DNA of 64,000 nt from Luidia sarsii (lineage: Eukaryota; Echinodermata; Asteroidea; Paxillosida; Luidiidae): NCBI GenBank assembly GCA_949987565.1, contig OX465113.1, forward strand, positions 881,764-945,763, written 5' to 3'. This document shows, piece by piece, positions 31,468 through 44,478 of the stretch. The first letter of the stretch is position 1, and each line of letters opens with the position of its first letter. The notes under the pieces were generated by a model. That model ran no database searches. It worked only from the letters and a program-made list of their open reading frames with translations, and was not told the origin of the DNA. The position numbers and the translations under genes are program-made.

Positions 31468-33747
31468 AATGCTTCTGTTCGACACGCCGACAAGCGCTCA
31501 CCGTTCTATACGCTGAGCAACTGGGTCTTCTCAGAGCCACACTCACTCTCCTGATAATGCTCACAGTGTCACCGCACTCATTCTGCATTTTAATTCCTGC
31601 CTGTAAAACTTTAGAATATCATCTCATCATCGAAATGTGTTTCCACAGATTACCACTGCCTTGCAAACTGATCTTTAAAAGAACTCCTGTCCTGCTTATG
31701 GAATAAGATTATTTTACAGTAAAACTACAGGACTCGTAAGGTTACATGACTCATGTTGAAAAGTTGTTACAGAAAACCTACCACCTTCTTCCGACCTCTA
31801 AGGAGGCCCTACTTGCAAGACGTCACCCCAGAAGATTTATCAATACATATCATTAACTGATCTCTTTGCCTTTGAGAAAGGTCCTGCTAGGATCAAAACG
31901 TCAGTTCCTCTAACTTTTGAGATTTAATAACTGATTGCCGTAATGATCGTTAATAATATAATTAATAAGGTTACGTGCTTTTAAGCAATTTACACTTATC
32001 AACACGCACTCATTATGAACATTTACTCTCATTTATTTACTGATGAAGTCATGGTCTCCCATTAGCAGTGCAATAACTTGAAAAAATGGACATGTAAAAC
32101 GGTTTACTGATTTCAAATTAACTGGGACCGAAAAGCAAAATCCTCGGTATTTTACTTATCAGAGGATGACGTTCTTCCACAAGATATTTGCGTTTGTTTG
32201 TCAGAAGCAATTATTTTAGTACCTTAAGCTTCGATTCACTGCGAGGAATATGAGGAAATGATTACATGTCATAGCATCCATGCCGTTGCATTTCATGAAG
32301 CTTGTGCATGTGTAGAGGGTATAGGCAGTCATTTAATACGCACATGCGCACGATTCCATAATTATAGAGGTCACTAAACTTCTGTCTCCACAGGTATGAG
32401 AGTTAAGACACCATTTTCAACGTTACACCGTCATTTACCTTGAATATAATGTCATTCTTGACTTGTATAATTGCTACAGTCTTGTCCTATTACGCATAAT
32501 TGTATACACGTGCGGGTGATTCAAGGAAATGACTTAGATTTTGAAAGATAGAGAACTCCTGACGTAGAGATTGGAATTTATGAACCGTTGTACTATTTTC
32601 TTCAATATTGTATTAAACTTTCATGTGCAGTCACCGAATATAGTTCTTCGATATCTCTCGTCATGATGTGTGTCGTTGTAGCTGTGTAAGGGCCTACTGC
32701 TTGCATTTCCAAATTGGATTTTTTTTCTTAAGGTCCCTATATTGTCCATTAAATCCCGGTTCATATAGGGATCGCACTTTCGTCTGTCAGTGCCACTTTT
32801 CGACTGATAAGTGCCCTCAAGCAGGGACCAGTGCACACGGCGCCCAGTAATAGCCGAGGAACGCGTGGGAACCAGTGCGTGGGAACCAGTGCAAGGATAG
32901 GCCTGCAACCAGCGCAGTCCCGAGAATTAATAGCACCCATTGCCGGACCAGCATCCTGAGTCTTTACTCTAATCCAGTTGTGGAAACGTCCCAAAAACTC
33001 CACCGCGAATCCAATGCGACTCCAAGATATATACAACAAAACAACCTTTCAAACGTCTTACTGACTTGAATGAGCAAAAGACACCTTTTCTTAAAGAAGA
33101 GGGCTCGACGTTTCGATCCTGGCCGGATCTTTCTCGAACGCTTTTAAGAAAGGTCCAGCTTGGGCTGAAATGTCACCCCCTTCATTTTTGAGAAACTAAT
33201 GTGAACTGAATGAGTTAGTCTTTCAAGTCTGATGATCACGGAACAACCCAAAGCGTATGTTTTTCGACTACAGATGATGCATTTTATTAAAGTAAACAAA
33301 AACAATATTTTCGGAACTGGATAATAGTGCAGTGCTGCGTAATTACTTCATCAACTGTTACGTCACCTTCTGATCTAATTATCACCATGAAGATCTTATT
33401 CTTCTCTCCTACTAAAACCCATAACTTGATAAGTGATAACACTGTAATAATAATATAAATAATCAACAAATATTTAAATAATTGAACTTACTCTTCCTGT
33501 TCCCATTAATTTTCCGTTGTAACACCAATCACAAAACAGAATTATAATTATAACATTAATCATATCAATTACAGACCAATTAATTGTCCATGTTTTACAA
33601 ACCATGATATTATAATTCTCTTATTTTCTTTTAGAAATAATCCACAAAGTTAAATCTAAAGTGCAACATATTTTCATAAATCTCAGAAACACTGATGAGG
33701 GGATTATTGTGAGGTTCACGAAACGCTACAAGGATTTGACTAGCGGT
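31468..33747. other. Intergenic spacer, block B
   Basis: No gene seen. It holds a half copy of the hairpin repeat (31860-31925), a decayed palindromic copy (33085-33185: ctcgacgtttcgatcctgg against gctgaaatgtc) and, from 33250 on, AT-rich sequence downstream of the amidohydrolase stop. The stretch 32705-33740 has no counterpart in block A. Confidence 0.6.
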
Positions 33748-36700
33748 TTACTGAGGGCGATCCAGGACCTTGGCATTGATCTGGGCCACGGTCTTGAGCT
33801 GGGCCAAGTTGTTACGGCGACCGTCCAGGAAGGTCTCGATGACCCGGACCCGGTCCATGTTCGCGCCCTCCACGTGATAGGGATTCTCAGACAGCACCAC
33901 CAGGTCGGCCTTCTTGCCCGCCTTCAGGCTGCCCAGCGTGGCCTCACGGTGCAGCTGCCACGCCGCGTTGACCGTGTACGACTTGAGGCCCTCGTGCACG
34001 GACACGCGGTACTCCGGCCCGTAGGGGGTGTTGGGGTCGTCACGGGTGCAGCGGGTAACGGCCGTCTTGATGTTGAAGAAGGGACTGGCCTCACCAGGGA
34101 AGGTCGGGTGGTCCTGTCAACGGCAGAAAACAAGTCACCCAGGTCAGATGCAACTTGACCAACGAATGCTGCCAGGGACCCATTTACTATGACGTCATTC
34201 GAGTAAGGGGCCCTTGATTCAAGTTCAAGATGTGAACATTATAATATGCGTCTGGTATCCCATTGGTTCACCATAACTTTGCTTTCAAGATGGCGGCGTG
34301 ATGACGTCACTGCATGAGACGATGCAGTGCTAGTCTGATCATTGTGTGCGCCAGTAACGAAGGTTAATGCTCTCATATTCTTTTCCCTTTACCTGGTGGA
34401 TGGTCCAAGTGATGCCGTGCTTGCTGGCTTCACTCAGGGGAGTCCAGCGGTTGACACGCTCCTCGCCGAAGAGGTCTGTCTTGTAGACCAGTGCGTAGAA
34501 GCGGAGGTGGTCGACGAAGAAGGACAGCGCCAGCTTGATCTTGCCTGCCCGGGCGATCTGGTCCACGGTGGTCAGGCCCAGATGCTCCATGCGATGCCGA
34601 TTGTCTTTGTCGGGAAACTCAGAGAGAATCTGGAGTTATTTAGAGACCGAGAGACAGAAAGGACATTTATGAGAGATTATACAAAAAGCGACAAAGAGAC
34701 CGAAAGAAAGTGAAAGGCAGAGAGGTAGAGAGACAGCGGGACATACAAGTAGTGCCAAATAAGGACGAAGAGAGACAGACAAAGGGAGATAGGCGGAAAG
34801 AGAGACAGAGGCAGAGTTTTATCGGAGCCTATATAGATCACGGCATGTGATTGGTGCATTGTAGATTATATGCCATGCCCCATTCACTATAGGTGCATCT
34901 TTAAAGTGTCCTGTCCACGGTGTTGTACTTACCTGCTCGTACACCTTCAGGACCTGCTCAGAGCTTCTCTCCCCGTGGCAGTGGATGGCAAACTGCTTGC
35001 CCTCCTGGTGGTGTCTCTTGATGGTGTCGTAGAGAGCGTCCGTCTCCATGTTCAGGATGCCGTAGCCAGGCGCCTTGGGGAAGCCCAGGGTCTCGGTCAG
35101 CGGCGTGTTCATGTAGGGCTCGCGGATGGCCGCCGTGCCGCAGTGGGGCGACCCGTCCGCTACTAGCTTCAGGCCGGCCTCCCACAGCTTCTCGCTGTAG
35201 TTGCCCACGCCGCCCTCGTACTCGCCACTCCGGACAGCCTTGGGATTGGCCGCCACGCAACCCAGTTGGCCGCAGCATCTCACCCGGGGCTGGGGAGGAG
35301 ACGACTTGGCCTTCTCCACGTCCTGGTCCTTCACGGCATGGGTCATCTTGTACAGGCCTGTCCCAATACACAAGTCAAATTACAACACATTATTCACAAA
35401 TGCCTACCGGTACACAATGTAACAATAGAGAGGATACTTTGCGCACTGTAGTCGGATACCCTTTACGAGTTGTAGTGCCTCAACCACAATTGGTCTGGAA
35501 TCCCAGCTCAAGCAGCTCTATGAAACCGTCTCCAATGACTGGTTTGAGGCAGTGATGACCGGAAGGCACTTCTGAGTCTCTGTCTTCTGGGTTCTCGAGA
35601 AACGGACGCAAAGGTGTTTTTCTAACTCTCGGCCTAAGAAAGGACTTCCTTCTCACACACGAGTTTGACTGAGGATGTGTTCGATTATAGCTTCCCCTTG
35701 AAGGGTAACATATAGGTCTACGCGGGTTAAAGGCTAACCGAACGCACCTACTGATTGACGGGAAGGGATTTGTGTATTTAGTGGGTTTTTACCGAGGCGG
35801 ATAGGGCAGTCTGAAGCATCAGCGACCAACTTGAGCAGATCGTCCGTGTCGGGTGTGGGCATATAGGCCAGGTCGGTCACCGTGGTCAGCCCGGCCTCGG
35901 AGTAGGCTTTCCACTGCTGATTGAAGCAGTCCAGGATGACCTCGGGACTGGGCAGGGGCGCCTTGCCCAACACCATCATCAAGGCCGGCTCCTCGAAGAG
36001 TTGGCCGGTAGGAATGCCGTCCGCATCCAGCACCACCGTCCCGCCAGACGGACTCGGGAAGTCCTTGCCGATCTGTCTCAGAGATACATGTAGATCGATA
36101 GAGTGAATTAGAGAGGAGATAGAGGGAGGGAGAGAGACAGAGAGACAGAGAAACAGAGAGAGGGAGAGAGAGAAACAGAGAGACAGAGGGAGACAGAGAG
36201 ACAGAGAGACAGAGAGAGGGAGACAGAGAGACAGAGAGAGAGACAGAGAGAGGGAGAGAGAGAGACAGAGAGAGGGAGAGAGAGACTCAGAGAGAGAGAG
36301 AGAGAAAGAGTGAGGGAAACAGACAGAGGGAGAAAGAGAGGGTGACAGAGAGAGGGAGACAGAGAGAGGGAGACAGAGAGAGGGAGACAGAGAGAAGGAG
36401 ACACATAGAGAGAGGGACAGGGAGAGAGATGGAGACATAGATAGGGACAGAGAGAGAGAGAGAGAGTCAGGGAGAGACAGAGAAGGAGAGTAGGAGAAAT
36501 AGTGAGATATAGTCAGATTGTAGATGTGTGTGGGTGGAAGGCTTGATAAATCTACAACCTTCCATGGCAACTCCTGGTACTTACAACGGGGCTGGGTGTC
36601 TCCAAGGCCAGGTGGTTGACCCAGGCCACATGACCGCTCTGGCCGACGACGACGAGGGGGATCGTGGAGGAGAAGTTGGCGTCCAGGAAGTCGGCACTGA

Positions 36701-37312
36701 GCGAGGGCAGGTCCGAGATGAGCTCGGGGTCCCAGCCGAAGAAGATGGCCCAGTCCTTGTTGTCTGGGTCAGCGGCCAGCTCGCTGATCTTGGCCGTCAT
36801 CACCTTGTGGACGTCCGCGTAAGACCTGGAAGACCAAAAAAAAGACGGCTGTGACAGCTTGCGACGACCACTTGTGGTCCATGTGAATTTGTCCAATAGA
36901 GGCCCAATGGCCCCACTTACACTAAATGGGGACAAACATACTTTATTTCCAAGGTCAGGTGAACGATTAATGCAATCCTCACTCATTAACAAGAGAGGAG
37001 ACGTGGCGAGATAAAACAAAAACTCGCCGCCGACACTCACCGGTTATTCAGCGCGCTGATGTTGGTGTACTGGCTCCGCATGAGGGCGCACTGCAGGGCG
37101 TGCTGGTGAGGCTCAATGAGGCCCGGCATGAGGGTCTGCTGGTTGAGAAAGATGAGCTCGGTCCCGGGGCCGACGAGGCCCATGACCGACTCCAAGGAGC
37201 CCACGGCCAGGATGGTGTCATTAGACACGGCAAGGGCCTCGGCCGTGGTCCCGGCGTCGCCCTCCATGGTGACAATGTCACCGCCGTAGAAGATGTAGTC
37301 AGCTGTCGCCAT
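33748..37312 (-). CDS. Metal-dependent amidohydrolase, YtcJ-like (amidohydrolase family 3)
   Basis: Six exons, phases consistent: 37041-37312, 36585-36825, 35793-36072, 34933-35357, 34393-34617, 33748-34113, total 602 residues, typical for the YtcJ-like group. These enzymes hydrolyse C-N or similar bonds at a metal site in a TIM barrel; the substrate is unknown. Motifs: PGLIEPHQH at about 63-71 (metal ligands H69, H71), HVAWVN in exon 2, DADGIPTGQL in exon 3, KLVADGS and IHCHGER in exon 4, RMEHLG in exon 5 (family form RIEH), and SLKAGKKADLVVL near the C terminus. No signal peptide, so probably cytosolic. Intron 3 to 2 carries a GA repeat (36110-36480) and intron 4 another (34630-34810). Convergent with the receptor gene. 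The start is the only ATG giving the usual N-terminal strand (ADYIFYGGDIVT). Confidence 0.92.
34630..34810 (+). repeat. Purine-rich tract in amidohydrolase intron 4
   Basis: Imperfect GA/GACA-rich sequence (gaccgagagacagaaagg), more degraded than the tract at 36110-36480. Confidence 0.75.
36110..36480 (+). repeat. Purine-rich microsatellite in amidohydrolase intron
   Basis: GA/GACA repeats between exons 2 and 3 of the intact gene; paralogue of the longer tract at 24525-25340. Confidence 0.95.
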
Positions 37313-37320
37313 GACTGATC

Positions 37321-38770
37321 ACTTCATTTCATTCAGACGGGTACGTGAATCAAAGACACAAACAAGTATCACATTATGTACATGTACATGATACAACGCA
37401 GTACCCGCCGCTGTAAGGATTTGAATCCGCCACACGTCACCATGCAGTGTTTGTAATGTCGAGTAGGGCAAACCCTCATTGGATTACGTAGAAGAGAACA
37501 ATAATATCAGACACCAATCGTGCAAATAAAATGAAAGATTTGAAGATTAGGAAACTGAGGCCTATGGTTTCCATTATAATAACACGAAGGATGAGACGGA
37601 CGTTCTGCCCTTAGACGAATGTCACCACGTAACGGGGTTACAACTTATTACTTTGCATTCTGGTGTAAAAAGGGGCGTGCTTTCCCTGGGGATACATGGC
37701 AGTCAATGGTTGATAGGTGTTTCGAACCTTTAACCTTCAGTCTAGCAAAGACTAGTGATTGTAATCATGGTGGGAACGCGATGGGTCGGCGAGCCCAGCT
37801 AACCATGTCAAGGTACATTAAAGGTCCTATACAACACTGATAAAGGTCAAAAGATTGCCACAGTTTGTGTGTGTGTTAAACCATTAAACATTCCAACAAA
37901 GCAATGCTGCGAAGGTTTTATCTCAAATGATAACCCAAAAAAGTAAACAATAAAAAAATAAAAAAAAGACAACAATCCGTAACGGTTTTCGCAACGTTCT
38001 GCAGTGTAAGAAATAGTTTATTACTCGAGAGTAATAAACTATGTGTCGATGTTTGAGTGAAGATTTCACGAAAAATACAGCATTCCAGACCGTAAGATTT
38101 CAACATGAGGATTCTATCATGACCATCTACAAATTGTGTAAATTAGAAGGAAATCCGTGGAAATCGATGTTTCCACATTTTCCCAATGTTGTACTGGGCC
38201 TTTAAGCAGGAGACTTGGATCCCTATCCCCAAAAATTCCCATCAAAGCTGGTAATCAAACGTTAAATCAATGCCAGGCGAAAGTCACATTCGGTTAGTTC
38301 GACTGAAATAAATTTTGTTTTTTAAACGAACCCAGACCTAACAACCCCGAAGACAGGAGGCCTGTGAGTAAGGTCCTGCTAATATCGCATTTCATTTCTC
38401 TACAATCCCATTCCATTTCAAACAAGCCTACCGTGTTATACAAATCAAACACAAGATGTGTTGGGCTGTTCCGCTTCAACTGTCACCAATGATCTACAGG
38501 CTATTAATGTTATATGAAGCGCTTAACAGTCATCAATAGTCTAACTACAACATCCCGTCATCTGCCTTAAATTAACACTAACCGTTAATTAATAGCTGCA
38601 TGTAGGGTATTAAAATGAGCATGAATTTTGTCCTAATGAATTCAATTGTAGCTATCTGAACCAACAATCCTTAACACAAACCAGTCTGCAACATTTTTGT
38701 ATATCACAAACCATTTACGTTAGAAGAGGATAAATCATTGGAAAACTGTTATGTGTTTGTAAGTGTGCTT
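37321..38770. other. Spacer upstream of the amidohydrolase gene
   Basis: No gene seen. A degraded half copy of the hairpin repeat may lie at 38360-38400 (ggcctgtgagtaaggtcctgc). The first few hundred bases should contain the amidohydrolase promoter, but I see no clear core element. Confidence 0.5.
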
Positions 38771-38784
38771 ACCTATTGGTTGGA

Positions 38785-38882
38785 TGGATAGCTGACTGGC
38801 TGACTGGCTGGCAGGCTGGTTGGCTGGCTGACTGACTGACTGACTGACTGGCTGGCTGGCTGGCTGACTGGCTGGCTGGCTG

Positions 38883-38955
<73 letters not shown>

Positions 38956-38995
38956 TTGGCTGGCTGGCTGGTTTGCTGGCTGGCTGGTCGGGTGC
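38785..38995 (+). repeat. GGCT tetranucleotide microsatellite
   Basis: About 50 copies of ggct with gact interruptions. Serine/glutamine/proline/alanine reading frames on the minus strand (SQPA repeats) are artefacts. Confidence 0.97.
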
Positions 38996-41187
38996 GTTGC
39001 CTCGAGCAAGTGCAACTCATCGATCGCTCCGGGTGCTTTTTAAAGGGTAAGGTGGGCAGGGGCTCCTGGGAAATAAAGTCACGCGATGGAATTAAGGCTC
39101 TTCCCAGGGACGCATCCAAGCCTCGCTCTCTCCTCCCGCAAGATCCAGACATCCTCCCGGCTGAGACAAGGCCACCGGCACGGCCCAACCGGTGCCATTT
39201 ACTACGGGGGGAGACTTCTGCATGTTCCTTCAAGTGGCACCGACAAGATGCGACGATTTGATTTACAAGGACGGGAGGCAGAGGGAAGATCTACCGTTCA
39301 CGGATTGAGCAGGGGGTGGATGGGCAGCGTAAGTTGATGTAATGGCTCTCCTGCGTGCAACGTCCAGGGTTATTTTCGCGAAGGGCTTGGGTGCTCGCTT
39401 GGCCGTGAACAATTTGTTCATTATATGAGCTTACTTGAGCAAACCTTCAAACTTTAAGCCTGTCTGTGTTCGCCCCCCTCCCTTCTCATCTCCTCCCCTC
39501 CCAATCCAGTCAAGCAGTGATGTTAGTGACCTCCTATCGCCTACAATGGAGGGTTTGTGTAGCCAGCGACGAAGCAATTTGTCTTCGTATGCGCACAGCG
39601 CATCGATTAAGCTCCGATGAATGATCATTTATTTGTATATCATTACTGTCACCTCAATTTTCAAACGTGGAAAGTACAGTGCCCACAAGTCGAATACGAC
39701 ATACTTTTTTTTGTAACGTCCGTACATTTCTGTGCTTTTCCGCTTGCGGGTGTTTTCCACTGAGGATATTTGGAGGAGAGCCTAAATTTAATCTAATGAG
39801 GAAAAACTGACAGGAAACGTTTTTAAAAATTGATAAAAATGGCAACGAAATATAGACTGGAACAGGACTTAAACACGAGGGCTCTAATTTAACGAACCGT
39901 CTCTGTAACTACTTGAGTTATCCAGCCCTTAAATGACGCCCTTCCCAGGTAATGCACTCAGCTATGGCCCGATTCCTGACTCCTTTCGACGGGCAGCTAA
40001 TACACACTTCCCGAAACGTTGCACCTGCTCTGTTTAGAGCCACACCCCATCTCACCTGCAGGAGACGTTTTACATGGTGTCACCATACATGACATCATAC
40101 ACTGACCTTCAATTTGAACCTTCACCATGTTAACTTTCTGATATTTTCTGGCTTCATACTATCTGGCTTCATTTGGACGGATGGCGCCGAAAAACAGGGG
40201 ATCACGAAATTGCACAGCAAGACATGAACAGTGGTCTCTGCTGTTTGGGAGTGGTTTTGCACACGACCCCATCTTGTCAGGCTTATAAAATGAAGAGGTC
40301 GTGTGCAAAATCTGAAGGACAGCCGGGATGAACAACAAGTTGTTGCCCTGGCTGAGGATTACAAAAATCACCCCACTTTTGGGGAATAAAAAATCCCGAG
40401 ATGACCTTCGGCTGAACAAAGGATAATCGATACTCAGCATCAATTGAGCACGCTTTTTATCCTCAGAGAACCCTTTGTCAACAGCGCAGTCAGTCCTGTA
40501 ATCACGGCTGTGATTACAGCAGTGTGTGCCGTTCATACATACCAAACCGAATTATTCGCTGCGACGGTTTCCTGTATTTTGTTTTTCCCAAACCCGAATT
40601 TTAGGCAACAAACACGTATTCATCACGGTCACCTCTCAGCTAGGTGCAAAAGATAAAAAAAAAAACACCCACACGCCAGGTCATCCCCAAATACATGAAG
40701 AAAAAAAACACAACCAAATGTTTGTCAAAAGCAAAATGCATAGTCCGTCGTGTCAACACGGATAAACGTTCACAGGCAATTTTGCATTGTATGCAAACGA
40801 GCCAAACAGGCCCACTCCTAAAAGACGTATTTTTGGGGTTTCGTTATTGAGTGGACGAGAAATGTTCCTGAAAGTTCACCGAGGATTGGTCCTTAAAGAA
40901 ACGAGCACAAACAGTGCATAATTATGGTGCATTGTATAATGTAGTTAAACGCTGCTTTTCCAAATGCTAGTTCCTCGCTGTTGAATCCATCACCCTCTAA
41001 TGTTTCATAAAATTGAAATCCGACGACTAGGGTATTGTTGTTTTGTTGTGAAAGTAATAACATGGTAATGAGCCCTGTCAGTCAATCCACGGAAATGGTC
41101 CCGGAACGTAGGTTCTACCTTTCATCTTGTGTTTATTGTCAGCAGCCGGAACCCTGTGTACTGACACCCCCACACTCAAAAATGGTA
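38996..41187. other. Gene-poor stretch with relics
   Basis: No gene recognised. A minus-strand tRNA-like relic lies at 39850-39935 (B-box-like aggacttaaac, A-box region gagttatccagccc reversed), a fragment of the third palindrome family at about 40027-40090, and a perfect hairpin at 40254-40307 with 14-bp arms (ttttgcacacgacc, ggtcgtgtgcaaaa). Confidence 0.55.
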
Positions 41188-41200
41188 TTTTGTAATATTT

Positions 41201-41368
41201 TAAAATTTAGTGGGCCTGACGTTTCGATCCTAGCAGGACCTTTCTCAAAGGTCTCTGCCTTTGAGAAAGGTCCTGCTAGGATCGAAACTTCAGGCCCACT
41301 AAATTTTAAGATTTGCAATTTTGGTAACTTTAGTCAGTAAGCAGTTTGCAACATTTTTGTATATCATC
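41201..41368. mobile_element. Hairpin retroposon, full copy 2 (inverted)
   Basis: 168 bp flanked by 13-bp direct repeats ttttgtaatattt (41188-41200, 41369-41381). Same palindrome as copy 1 but the non-palindromic end (gcaacatttttgtatatcat) is on the right, so it lies in the opposite orientation. Confidence 0.85.
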
Positions 41369-41589
41369 TTTTGTAATATTTGTTAACAACGGCAGTAACT
41401 TCATTACAAAGTCACTTTTCCCTCGGATCTTTCCTTCTTTGATCCGTCCCCACTGATTGCCTTTCCCTTGATCACTGCCTGGCGTGTCTGCAGCACAAAC
41501 TCTCCCCTCCCCTCCAATCTGTTTCCCCGATTGTCATTCCGTTATCTGGCATGCTTCCTTCATTTTACCGTGACTTAGAATGTACGTGC

Positions 41590-42085
41590 ACGGGCATATC
41601 TCCACATCGGTTCACTCTCTGGCATCCTCAGGATGTGACCTACGAACCTCATCTGACCCCGTGAATTAAAGGTGTCGTATATGTCGGTGAATTCATGCTG
41701 GCATTAGGGTCCCAGCCCAGACGCTTGATATTGACCGTCTGGAGTTCTCCTTATCCTCCATACCTTGTTACACTTTGCATGTACGGTACAGTACAGTACA
41801 CCAATGACATGTATTATTGGAGTTGGAATTCCAGTGACTTGGGCCTAGTACTACAAACATGACCTTCTTATTTTTGGAGACGAATACCTTCATGAAATCA
41901 ATCATTGTGGCTTTTCAAACCCTCCATTATCCTCCTACGAATATGGATTTGTTGAGAACCACATCTACCAGGCCGTAAACCAGCTTGGTTTTGTTTTCTG
42001 CTCAGCAAAATTATGTTGAATACCTTGCTGCTACTGACACGATCGTCAATCCCCTATAGCTTGTCATTTGGGTTAAGTCCACACG
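41590..42085 (-). pseudogene. Decayed non-LTR retrotransposon reverse transcriptase
   Basis: Minus-strand translation, with frame changes and stops, shows pieces in the order expected for a non-LTR reverse transcriptase: YRGLTIVS, then SKVFNIILLSR, then QAGLRPGRC with IHIRRRIMEG (family forms NYRGITLLS, GKVF..IL..R, QAGFRPGRS and DQI..LR.I.E), and farther on QMRFVGHILRMP (family form RW.GH..RMP). It is clearly non-functional; the clade cannot be assigned by eye, though the motifs resemble endonuclease/reverse-transcriptase proteins of the RTE or related groups. Confidence 0.75.
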
Positions 42086-43405
42086 GAATGCATATCGTCT
42101 TGTTGGGAAGAAAGGTTTTCAAACCAAACTAACCAAACACGCCCCGTGCTCAAAGCAAAAACGGGCGTTGACAAAATCCATCCAATCAACGCTTTGGGAA
42201 GGCCAATGAGATTGTGACGTCAGAGCCGTGTTGTCAGCCCCAACCGTTTTCCCAACGCTAAAACGGCTTCAAGTTACGCACGATCCTTCGGCAGCTACGA
42301 GCCATAGCGACTACGAACCGTGCCCATAGACACGCGTGCATATTCCAGCCCTAGCTGCGAAGCGGCAGTCAGTCCGAAAATCGCTCGAATGTTATTGAAC
42401 CGTGTGGAAAGTCGGCCCAGTTACGGAAGAATAACAAGGATTGTGATACGAGGCGAGATGTATGGGGAGAGGGAAACAAACTGGAAAATTGCGGATTGAA
42501 CCCAGAATGCAATCATTAAGTTAACACAAAAATGCTGCCAAATGCTCACTGACTAAAATGACCTGCAATACATACGTCTCAAAAGTTAGAGGGCCTGACG
42601 TTTCGATCCTAGCAGGAACTTTGAGAACGATCCTGCTTGGATCGAAATGTCAGGCCCTATTACTTTTGACATCAAATGCAATAAGACAACAACTTCAATG
42701 AACACGGAAAATAAACAAAATTTGATGGCCGGGATGGACTGAATATGCATTTCTATAGTTTCTTTATCAATTAAAGGCATCTCTTTATTCATAAACTTTC
42801 AGCGCCTATGTCGATATTCGATATTTCAATGTTGCATAAGGTGAACTCTATTGCACTTGAGGAACCAGACAGCATTCTCATTCACTGGAGTTGAGATGGA
42901 TGCCGCTGACCTCCAAACAAACGGAACCGTCCCACAATCCAGTGCGTGCTGCACAAGTAACTGACGCCACTACGGCCGCCATGTTAGCACTTGCATAGGC
43001 TGCGTTCGTTTAGACCAGGGGAAGTAATCGAACGCACCATTGCCCATTGCAGCCGGCATCGTTACGAACGAGACTCTCTGGTAAAAGGGCTGGTGAGCCT
43101 GTTGTATTTGAGAGTGGTAAAATGGCGGACAGCTTGCATGAAGGTCAGTGAAGACTTATTATGGAGTTGTTGTTTTTCATACCCTCAACCAACAAATATA
43201 AATTAATCTTAAACTCATGCAGTTATTTTGGCTATTGCAAATAATATAATAATAACAATAATAATATAATAAGTAATAATATAATAAGTAACTAACGTCT
43301 GGTATAACTTGTTTAGAAATAAACCACATCAACTAGATAGATCACTGTTACAAACAGTAAACCCTTCCTCCATCATTGATCCCATCATAATTAACATTTA
43401 ACGAA
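42086..43405. other. Gene-poor stretch
   Basis: No gene recognised. A nearly full hairpin-retroposon copy lies at 42520-42670 (gcctgacgtttcgatcctag, then gatcctgcttggatcgaaat) in the orientation of copy 1. AT-rich simple sequence (aataataat) at 43240-43290. Confidence 0.55.
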
Positions 43406-43409
43406 ACTC

Positions 43410-43710
43410 AAAGACTAGTTGACTATTAGGGAAGTCCACCATCTAAGGGCTGGATAGCTCAGATGGTAAGAGCACTGGTGTGCCAAAGACTAGTTGACTA
43501 TTAGGGAAGGCCACCATCTAAGGGCTGGATAGCTCAGATGGGAAGAGCACTGGTGTGCCAAAGACTAGTTGACTATTAATTTGGGAAGACCGCCATCTAA
43601 GGGCTGGATAGCTCAGATGGCAAGACCGCTGGTACAGAAAACCAGAGGTCTCAGGTTCGAGTCCAAGGTCCATTCAAAAATAATTTCCTTGGCCATTTTT
43701 CAAAAAGCAT
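43410..43710 (+). mobile_element. Tandem tRNA-derived SINE cluster
   Basis: Three copies at a period of about 75 bp starting with aaagactagttgactatta (43410, 43484, 43560). The first two stop near the anticodon region (actggtgtgcc); the third continues through a paired anticodon stem (ctggt/accag, loop acagaaa) and a B box (ggttcgagtcc) to a tail like ccttggccattttt. Confidence 0.8.
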
Positions 43711-43949
43711 TTTGTTTGAATCTGCTTACTCCTTGAGTTCAATGAAGGGCTGCTCTACATTTGGGTGTGGGGGAAGTACCTGAGAAGACAGAACTGGAAG
43801 GATTCGAACCCAATTCCCTGAGAGTCAGTAATCCAGAAACCTTAGCCACAAACATTTAAAATCAATCAGACTGAAATTTTAAACTATGATTTATCTTTAA
43901 AATATAATGTTAAACTGTCTATTGGGCCATCACTTCTAAATGATAGTCA

Positions 43950-44468
43950 AACTAATTTGGCAAGTGCAACACACTTTTCTTTATTGCAAGATAAACAACG
44001 TGCCGGCATTTCAAGTGAGTTGGTCATTATTTTGTTCAGATCATTGGCGCCATTGTCATCTGGAGGGCGGTTGATGGGGAGATCTGCTGTCCCCACCTCG
44101 TCAGTGATTGGCAGAATCCGATGCAGCACTTTCAGACAGGTCTTCAGAAACTTCGCCGCATCTGAGACCAAAGAGAGTCACAAAACCATTGAAAACAAAC
44201 AGAGTGCGGTCACCTTGTTTGAGAAGGGTGTTCTGAAGGCGTCTTGCAATGCCTCTCATCTTGAGAGTTTCGGCTTCTTCCCTCGTTCTGCCTCTACCTG
44301 GAATTCCCTTCTTGATTTTTGCTTTCCCCCTGCCTACGATCTTGCCAGTTTCATTTTCCAGCCTTCCCGAGTCCCTCTCTGTCCTCTTCTTTCACTTGCC
44401 CTTACCTCAAGTGGCTTTTCAGCCTTGTTTTGGGCGATCTTGCATAAATAAAAATAAAATAAAAATTT
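43950..44468 (+). pseudogene. 3' end of a non-LTR retrotransposon (CR1/L2/jockey-like)
   Basis: The translation near 44270-44350 contains FFPRSASTWNSL followed by a CFPPAYDL-type stretch, which is typical of the C terminus of reverse transcriptases of CR1/L2/jockey-type elements. The sequence ends in a tail of aataaaataaaa just before exon 7 of the CLIP-type gene. Its last 110 bp reappear at 46165-46268, also in the plus orientation. Most of the element is missing (5' truncation). Confidence 0.6.
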
Positions 44469-44478
44469 AGGGTTCCTC

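Larger units (their letters stand above)
26446..37320 (+). repeat. Segmental duplication, block B
   Basis: Direct paralogue of block A with a receptor gene at 30157-31467 and an intact convergent amidohydrolase at 33748-37312. It probably reflects the older arrangement of this gene pair, because it keeps uninterrupted versions of two insertion sites and a complete enzyme gene. Confidence 0.85.

Noticed and set aside
38769..39233. SQPA-repeat protein on the minus strand
   Set aside because: Translation of the GGCT tetranucleotide repeat; no flanking conserved domain.
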